A DNA stretch of 64,000 bases. Origin: Lucifuga dentata (taxonomy: Eukaryota; Chordata; Actinopteri; Ophidiiformes; Bythitidae). A program made the position numbers and the translations under genes. Under the pieces are notes generated by a model that saw only the letters and a list, made by a program, of their open reading frames with translations, was not told the DNA's origin and searched no databases. Within the stretch, counting starts at the first letter, position 1, and every line of letters begins with the position of its first letter. The stretch lies in NCBI GenBank assembly GCA_014773175.1, contig VXCM01002819.1:124001-188000 (forward strand). Direction: 5' to 3'. Of the stretch, positions 56,937 to 64,000 are shown piece by piece.

Positions 56937-57935
56937 GTCCTTTAACTGTCTTTTTGAAATATCTGTGCAAACAAATAAATAAAAAAAAAAACAAAATCCC
57001 AATTAACCACAGCAGCAGTTGTCTTAAAATGCAGCTATAATTAATTTATCTGAAGACCATCATGGAACTTCTTTGAAATTGCATGAAAAAAGTATAAGGT
57101 ATGAAAGCCATTTTTTTTTTTTTTTAATCCATGTGCCTAGCAATGGCCTTTCACCATTCAATTTTGCATTGTCTAATGGATTGTTAATAATTATAATAAT
57201 GAATAATTGTCTCTGTTCTGCATGCTAGCGGATGCTACACACATGTTTAGTTTAGGCGTATTACCTGAAAAAGACTAAAAATGGCGGAAAGATTTGACAT
57301 CCCAGCCTTTATGCATGCTAAAGAAGCACTGACTGATCTGTCCGCCCCCATGTTTCTGATCAATAAGCAGAGTGATCATTTTGCTGCTTTTGTTGATGTA
57401 TTTTCATTGCCTTGAACATGTATTTAAGGTAAATTTACCTTATTTGGGTTTATACATGTTTCATTTGCAGGCCAAAATATGATGACAAAACACAATGAAA
57501 CATTTGATTATAAAATGTTTATAGGATTATATTTTTTTGTCTGCATTGTGCTACATAACAATCATAAAAGTGAAACTGTGATTATCTGACAGACTATAAA
57601 TATAAAATAATTTAGAATCAAAGTGGTCAGGGACCAGTTATGGTCCCTCTTTATTATAGTATTGTATTATGCTATGTTTTAGCATTTTCACGCCGTGTTC
57701 TTCTTCCTGTCTCACGCTTCCCCTCACAGTCTCTTCCTCCTCGCCTCATATCAAGCCTCCTCACAAATCTTTCTCCAGACTCCTCACGTCTCACTCTGTG
57801 TTTTTTCCCCTCTCACTGTAACAGTGTCCATCTTTCCAAATCATTTAAACAAAAGAAGAAGAGATTGGACCAAGGGACAAGCTGATTCCAGTTCTCTAGA
57901 AACAAGGATTTTTAAGACTCAATTCTAGATTAAAT

Positions 57936-58006
<71 letters not shown>

Positions 58007-58147
58007 NCCCCTCAGGCTGTGTATCAGGGCTCTATGTTAATGACAGTTGACAGATAGTTGAAGGGCACGGGCTGCTCCCTGTCAGCCCTGTTTTGGACTC
58101 ATAATTATTTCACCAGTGTCACGTCACTGTCACCCTCGCCTGCTTAA

Positions 58148-58187
<40 letters not shown>

Positions 58188-58626
58188 TGCACTTCACCCA
58201 CCCTACTGAGCCTTGGGGATAGAGAGAGTGTGAGCCTGTGTGCGAGTGTGTGTGTGTGGCTGTCACTCGACCTCAACGCTGGCCATTTCCCTGCCAAGAC
58301 AAGCGTCGTTGCCACACGGCAACTGTTGCTCCGCGCGCTTGTCTTCATGGTAACACACCAGAGCTGCTGCCTCGTGGCGTCACATTGGCACGGTGGAAGC
58401 CGACTTTCCGTCCGGATACCGAAATAATTTTCCAGCGATATGTTCTACAGCTGGAAACAGATGTGCTGAGATTTGCAAGAGTGAATTCCAAAGATGAATT
58501 TACGCAGCTCGGCAATTTTGTTTTCTTTTTTTTAGTTTTATCCAGTCGATTTGTGTGTGATGAAAGCTGTGCAAAATGTTTCATTTCTGTTGCTTTAAAA
58601 CAACAAAATGGATGATTCCTTATCTA
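56937..58626. other. Gene-free sequence with simple repeats
   Basis: T homopolymers (57112-57125; 57938-58006 ending in N 58007), (TC)n(AC)n 58148-58187 and a short GT run. The complex stretch 58240-58520 has no recognised protein similarity in any frame. Confidence 0.55.
57938..58007. repeat. Poly-T of about 69 bases ending in N
   Basis: An unbroken T run terminates at N 58007. Its length is probably unreliable. Confidence 0.95.
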
Positions 58627-59470
58627 ACTATAAAGCCAGAAATCTCTGTCTGTCCATCTGTCTGTCTGTGGCACCAACATCTCTAGAACCCTGTACTGTA
58701 GGTGAAATTCAGCATGTTCATTGCTCAGGGCCCAAGGAGTGTCCTGTGCAAAGCTGTTTGGATGAGCGGTTCTTGAATTGAGCTGAAAAATAGTCTGTGC
58801 GGCAGGATATGCTCCGGGCATGGCAGCATATGCTCTGCTACACGAGCACTGCAAAGAAAGCTAGGTCACAAGCATGCAGAACAAAATTATGGCAGGCTGC
58901 AGTCCACACCATAAAGTCCAGCCCAGTTTGAACAGGCACGTTTTCAATGGAAACTGCACTAGTTACCTCAAATCTTGCAAAACACATATCCAGATATTTT
59001 CACATTAAGAAAAAGTAGATTTCAGGCAATGATTCCAGTTATCTTGAGAGGGAGATTGTAACAAATTAAATTGTTTTTTAATTTCCTGTCTTACATATCA
59101 TCATTGACTGGAACCGTTAACCGTTTTGTTGTTTTAGAAGTCACTAGTGCAGTGTCTGTTGAAAATGTGCCTGTTTGGACTGGGTGTGTGCCGCAGCCTG
59201 CCATAATTTTGTTCTGTACGTCCTCGTGAGCTAGCTTTGTTTGCTGTACCTGTGGACCGGAGCATATGCTGCTGTTCCTGGAGCGTATCCTGCTGCACAC
59301 ACTACTTTTTACCAGCACAGCTCAATTTAAGAACCGCTCATCCAAACAACTTCACATGTGACACTGCATGGCCTTGGGTTCTGAGCAATAAACCTGCCAA
59401 ATATCAATTTCAGACAGTGCTGGGTTCTAGAGATGTTGGTGCCACAGACAGAGATTTCTGCCTTTATAGT
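58627..59470. mobile_element. Large inverted-repeat element, 844 bp
   Basis: The left arm 58627-58966 begins ACTATAAAGCCAGAAATCTC. The right arm 59139-59470 ends GAGATTTCTGCCTTTATAGT. The arms match inversely along about 330 bp: TCTAGA(A/G)(C)CC.G, AAGCTGTTTGGATGAGCGGT, GCAGCATATGCTC, TGGCAGGCTGC, CAATGGAAACTGCACTAG. The spacer of about 172 bp is unrelated. A single arm lies at 5683-5988. The family is not known to me. ACTATAAAG..TCTCTGTCTGTC ends occur in some fish Helitron-like repeats, but paired inverted arms are not Helitron-like. Confidence 0.8.
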
Positions 59471-59740
59471 AAGATTAAAACAGATATATTTAAGATCCGT
59501 AATAGGATGTTCATACAGGAAGTAACATGGTAACTCACACAGGACAGGAACTTTCCTTCACTTTGCACTGTGGAACCAGAACCCATTTTGGTACTGGAAC
59601 AATATGAACCACTTTCAGCTCCTCCTCCAGGGTAACGACTCACCGATGGAAATGTAATAGTTCTTTTGATTGCAGGACAAAGAGGAATTAACACTTACAG
59701 GTTACACATCTATCAGTGATACATTTATTTTTATTATTGC

Positions 59741-59869
59741 AAAAAAAAAAAACCAAAACTAATTAAACATTGAATTTGGGGTTGAAAAAGGATAGAACGG
59801 AAATNAAAAAAAAAAAACCAAAACTAATTAAACATTGAATTTGGGGTTGAAAAAGGATAGAACGGAAAT
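59741..59869. repeat. Assembly artefact: exact 64-base duplication around N 59805
   Basis: 59741-59804 equals 59806-59869, both starting with 12 As. Confidence 0.9.
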
Positions 59870-59961
59870 CGGAGAGCGAGTGTGTTTCAGAAAGCGAGAG
59901 AGGGAACGTAAGAACAAAGACGAGAAGACAAGCTGTCTGTCACAAAACGTCTGAGGTGACG

Positions 59962-59965
<4 letters not shown>

Positions 59966-60002
<37 letters not shown>

Positions 60003-60115
60003 AGAGCAGAGAGGAAACAGAAATGGGAAGCAATCATTGATTGAAACAGTAATGCAGCTCTCCGTATTCACTGTCACACTCTTGCTCTCCGCTGCCATCA
60101 CGATTGGTTCTCTCA

Positions 60116-60176
<61 letters not shown>
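59966..60176. repeat. (GA)n and (CA)n microsatellites
   Basis: (GA)n 59966-59999 and (CA)n about 60116-60176. Confidence 0.95.
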
Positions 60177-60178
<2 letters not shown>

Positions 60179-60217
60179 GTCAAGATTGTCCATCTGGTTC
60201 ATGCTCCATCTTGAAGC

Positions 60218-60348
60218 TGTCTATGTGTTGGCCTCATATTTACCTCTCTCTCTCTCTCTCTCTCTCTCCCCTTACCTCTGTTNTGTCTATGTGTTGGCCT
60301 CATATTTACCTCTCTCTCTCTCTCTCTCTCTCTCCCCTTACCTCTGTT
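60218..60348. repeat. Assembly artefact: exact 65-base duplication around N 60283
   Basis: 60218-60282 equals 60284-60348, including an identical CT run. Confidence 0.9.
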
Positions 60349-61488
60349 CCTCCACATGTTCCTCACACTTACTTACACCATCCAGTCACTCCTACTTAAT
60401 ATACCGCTTCCTCTCTTCTTCCCATCTTCCTTCTGTTCCTCAATCTCATCTAGTCAAACAACACACACTCTCCTTCTTCCTTGCACACCATGTCTTCTCT
60501 CTCTCCATTTATTTGTCTGTCCATTACCAATTCTCTTATTGCTGCCCTGTTGAATCGCTCGAACCCTTCGACTAAAACAAAAGAAGCAAAGAAGGATATA
60601 ATGAAAATATGAAATGTGTTCAGTTTGCTGTGTATCCCAATACAAATGTGAAAACTCACACACACACACACACACACACTCATCCCTTCGCTTTGTTCTC
60701 CCCGTCCCTCACTCTTTGCCTTTCTCCCACTTCCAGCCTTCTGTTTAAATTAAGGTGGTCTGACAAACAAATTAAATCTGTCACATCCTGTTTGCATGAA
60801 CCAGACAGGAAGTCAATATCATCGGCCATGTTGGTTAGACCCAGTTCTAATCACACTTCAGTGTCATGGCAACAGAGATGAAGGTGAAGGGTTGGTGGTG
60901 GTCGAACGGTGATGGTGGTCATTTGGCCTCGGCTTGTTTCTGTGATCAGGTTATTCTTATTAAGACAATATTATTCGTTTTTGTTCTTTGATTTATAGTT
61001 TCGCATTCGGTGATCCAAGTCATTTGCTTAAGGGTTCAAATGGTTTCTGAGTATTTTTTGTTAGTTTGAAGAAAAACTATCAGTAGTTGTCATAGCTACA
61101 AAGAAGCGCTGCTACATGAAGTCAAACTTCAGCAAAAGAAAAATCATGGAAGGAGACATCAAACTTAAAAAAAATGGAAGCACTGTGCAAAAATATCAGA
61201 CAAGCTGCGACCAAAGATGGAGGCAACCTGTGAACATAAATGGAAAAAAATAGCATCTATATGATTGTTGTGTACTGTAAACACAACCATTCCGATGCTG
61301 CTCAAAAAAACTTTATTAACAGAAAATTGAAAGTCAAATTATTATAGTAAATCGCTGCATCATTTCAACCTTTTCATCTGCTGCAACTGATACGCGGTGC
61401 ATACAGAACATACCAGCATGACACTGCAGAACACACGGAAAAATGACGTGCATAACACACATCACTTACTCATTCTTATGCCCCCCCC

Positions 61489-61524
<36 letters not shown>

Positions 61525-62467
61525 AGGCCAAAGGTAACCTTAGTCTTTTTGTCTTTAGCTGCTGTTTGTCAAATCAATGAAGACCTTCTCTCTCCCCCAC
61601 TCACTCTCGCTTTCTCTCACACAAACACACACACACATGCACACACACACACACACACAGATGTCTGCTCCCTGTGGAGAAGTAGCTGATCTCGGTAACA
61701 TCAGTCAGACGAATGCTGCAGGCTGTGTGCGTATGCATGCCTTTATGTGTGTGTATTTGTGTGTATTTGCAAGTGAAGGTCAAAGGTGAGAGGTCAATGC
61801 ACCTGCAGGGCTGAGTTTAACCCTGTTTCCTCCCAAATACACACGTTGTTCACACTGATGGTTGTCACAGTATGTTTGTATGTAACTAACGATGGAATGA
61901 GGAGAGAAAATGGGAAAAGAGTTCAATTTGACTGTTTATTTTGCATTTTGTCTCCAAAAACCTGAAAAAACGATATTTCTATTCCTGTTTCATGCAGGTT
62001 CCAACTGAAACAGGTACACAAATTCCAAAATGTGTTTTCCACTGATGAATTTTCCACAAACAGTACATTTTTTTTCCACCCTTCTGTTCATCCACTTGGA
62101 CATTTTCCAATTTGTCCCCCTCTCCTCTCCTTCCTCCTTCCTTCTTCCCTCAGGTTAAGTCCTGTTTACTCGTTTGACCTCGGTGGTCTGCTGTTTAAAA
62201 ATGCATGGACAATAAATAAGGACACTCTCTCCATGTTACGGGCTCGTTCGCCCATCTGTCCATCCGCCCGTGTTTGTGTAGAGCTCATCAGTCTGGTAAA
62301 GGAAATGGAAATCTGGGATATGACCCTGTAGTTACTGAGGTGACTAACCCATATCCTCTGAGTCAACGTTTACCGTTCTTCAGTGACGAGGCGGGGATCT
62401 CAGGAACTTCATATTCCAGAGAAAGACTGCAGGACGCTGATGCTGTTTGTTGGAAATGCATTGTTTG

Positions 62468-62989
62468 TTAAAGGATAATACTGCTGATTTGGCATCACTG
62501 AGCTCAATATACGGAGTATAACCCATGCACACATTATGTTACTGAGAGCCATTTCCCAAAATATACTCCTGGAGCAGACTTTTTTTTTCCTACCTTCCAG
62601 ACCACCATCACAACAAACTACATGTCTATTAGTTTTTTTTTTGTTTGTTTGTTTTTTTTAAGTAACTTTATTTAACTGGTCCAATACAGAGCTGCATGGA
62701 AGACTGTGTGTCTCCACCAGGGAATATAGTCCCAGGCTTTTACCGAGAAATTAAAACGAACAATGACCGTAACTAACTTCTACAATCGTGTATAAATGTT
62801 AGGTGAAACGTTGAATTTTAAGGTGGGTGTTTCACTGAACATTTGATTTTGAAAGATTAGGGGATTTGACAAAATAACAGGAAAACTAAAATATGGTTTT
62901 ATGTTTTGGAAATTGGTTGTCAGTAACGAAGGTGTATGCAGATAGTACTTATGGCCTAAACATGCAAAATCACCAGTATGGTCCTTTAA
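62468..62989 (+). mobile_element. TTAA-flanked TIR element, copy 15
   Basis: 522 bp, TTAAAGGATAATACTGCTGA to ACCAGTATGGTCCTTTAA. It keeps CCTACCTTCCAGACC, AAGTAACTTTATTTAACTGG, CTCCACCAGGGAATATAGTC, TTTTAAGGTGGGTGTTTCAC and GATTAGGGGATTTGACAAAA. It has lost the segment between the CCTTCCAGAC and the CATGTCTATTAG parts of the left arm. Subfamily B. Confidence 0.9.
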
Positions 62990-64000
62990 TGTGACCATTT
63001 TGAACATTTTCACAGGGTTCCTTTAGCTGCAACCTGGCAATGTTTGTTTGTGGTTAGGGTTTATTCTGGAACAACCAAGGACAAATGTCCCTCCACTCAT
63101 AGACCTGAAATTATGAGACCACATACATTTATGTCCAATGTAATGCAATCTAACATTTATATCTAACCCGCCAATAAGTCTTACCCCTGTAAAGCTTTTA
63201 CATTGTTCAGTTTTTGATGAGAGTGTCAGTACATTTACATGCACATTCAAACTTTGGTTACACTCAGATTAAAACAACAAATCGATTTTTTTCAACTATC
63301 ATGTAAACAGTGTAATTAGATTGAAATCAGCATAATTTGGAGCATACTCACTACTTAGATTATGCAGTTCATAAATTGATTTATTCGTACATATAAACGT
63401 TATAATCAGAGTAAGCTGGTGGACTCTCCTTATACTCCGATTACCCATTACGAATATTTCATTTCATTTTATTTGCGCGATTATACACATACATGGATAA
63501 AAAACAAAAAGAAGCAAAGAATTACAAAAACAACTCAGGAAAACAATCAGAGTAACACAGTTCTCATGTAGGAGAGGTAAAAAGCCACAGGTTTATACTA
63601 AGACCCTTCCCCAACCCGTTCTCATCCCCGTCCGCCGTCTCTCCCAATGGCTAATCCAACCCTGAGCCAAACTAACTGCTGACGAAACTAGCTGCGCTGT
63701 CAATTCTCAATCTGTGCCATCAGCTCTCAATGAACCCAACGCCGTGTCAGCCCATCGTTGTCATGGAGATGATGGGACGCTGAATGTGATTGGACCAAGC
63801 CAAAGCAGCGTAGACATTCTCTCTCAGACAGTGGAGCAGTCGGACATTCGGAGTGCTGTTTCCAAGCGGAGATTTTTGCCTTGTAACGCAGCGATGTCTC
63901 ACAGATTATAGAAATAATACACATGAAATAATAATTTAATATTAGGGACATTAAGCACCGACAGTTTGGAGGACCGCTACAATGACCAGAACTATGTATG
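62990..64000. other. Gene-free sequence to window end
   Basis: Apart from the repeat copy at 63228-63470, the sequence is unique-looking and without recognised coding content. Confidence 0.55.
63228..63470 (+). mobile_element. Interspersed repeat, CAGTACATTTACATGC family, copy b
   Basis: Same family and orientation as 35763-36105. Shared words are TCAGTACATTTACATGC, TAATTAGATTGAAATCAGCA, GATTATGCAGTTCATAAATT, TTATTCGTACAT and TCAGAGTAAG. Confidence 0.6.

Larger units (their letters stand above)
59471..62467. other. Gene-free sequence with dense simple repeats
   Basis: Contains artefactual duplications (59741-59869, 60218-60348), (GA)n 59966-59999, (CA)n 60116-60176, CT runs, CA runs at 60656-60680, 61492-61520 and 61620-61660. 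No coding evidence beyond low-complexity ORFs. Confidence 0.6.

Noticed and set aside
58238..58615. 125-codon ORF in complex sequence
   Set aside because: No recognisable domain, overlaps ORFs in other frames, and starts in a GT repeat; no splice-site pattern was convincing.
58627..59470. Helitron assignment for the inverted-arm element
   Set aside because: The ends resemble some fish Helitron-like repeats, but a second inverted arm and the lack of a CTRR end with hairpin argue against it.
60177..60575. 132-147 codon ORFs with Ser/Leu and repeated blocks
   Set aside because: The apparent internal protein repeat is the duplication around N 60283; the rest is CT-rich simple sequence.

Overview
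This window reads as vertebrate, most likely teleost fish, nuclear DNA with no recognisable host protein-coding gene. The reasons are dense AT-rich non-coding sequence, very frequent CA/GT, CT/GA and other microsatellites, and decayed transposable elements of fish type. The elements are two Tc1-like copies, hAT, PIF/Harbinger, a THAP/YqaJ-type DNA transposon, a Rex3-like RTE LINE, an L2/CR1/Rex1-group LINE and a tRNA-derived SINE. The sequence is probably an intergenic desert or a very large intron; no host exon or clear CpG-island promoter was found. Nearly every open reading frame longer than 60 codons is a low-complexity or repeat artefact. The few with real protein similarity are transposase or reverse transcriptase relics.

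Layout. 1-8.5 kb: mostly unique DNA with two opposite-facing copies of a TAATGCTG-ended transposon (2071-2641, 6032-6660), a palindromic tandem repeat (5506-5683) and one arm of a larger inverted repeat element (5683-5988). 8.5-13.7 kb: a mariner-type element nested in a TTAA-flanked element, then a hAT relic with a broken BED-finger ORF (9707-10851), then a deletion derivative carrying a THAP-domain exon pair and the first exon of a convergent YqaJ-type gene (12461-13619). 14-21 kb: simple repeats, candidate conserved non-coding blocks and a probable 1.8 kb solo LTR (17790-19621). 21.5-28.8 kb: LINE 3' end, truncated Tc1, Harbinger relic, a 393-base gap, a TTC-expanded fish repeat split by a near-complete Tc1 relic, and a further TIR element. 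29.8-63 kb: the main territory of one non-autonomous family. It starts and ends with TTAA, has about 95-bp inverted termini and a full length of about 600 bp. Fifteen copies are present in the window, 13 of them in this part.

The TTAA family is the most informative content. It has at least two subfamilies. Several copies have been hit by later insertions (mariner, hAT twice, Rex3-like RTE, a CTTGACTTGA-tailed repeat), which gives a relative age order. Two copies are rearranged foldbacks: one is left arm plus inverted left arm, the other inverted right arm plus right arm.

The assembly has a systematic defect. Eleven single Ns are each flanked by an exact 60-67 base direct duplication, which is almost certainly unmerged contig overlap and not biology. 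Other single Ns sit in homopolymers or dinucleotide runs. Element lengths and ORFs spanning these Ns are inflated or false. Several gene-free blocks of complex sequence rich in TAATTA-like motifs are flagged as possible conserved non-coding elements. Conservation cannot be tested from one sequence, so these stay at low confidence.
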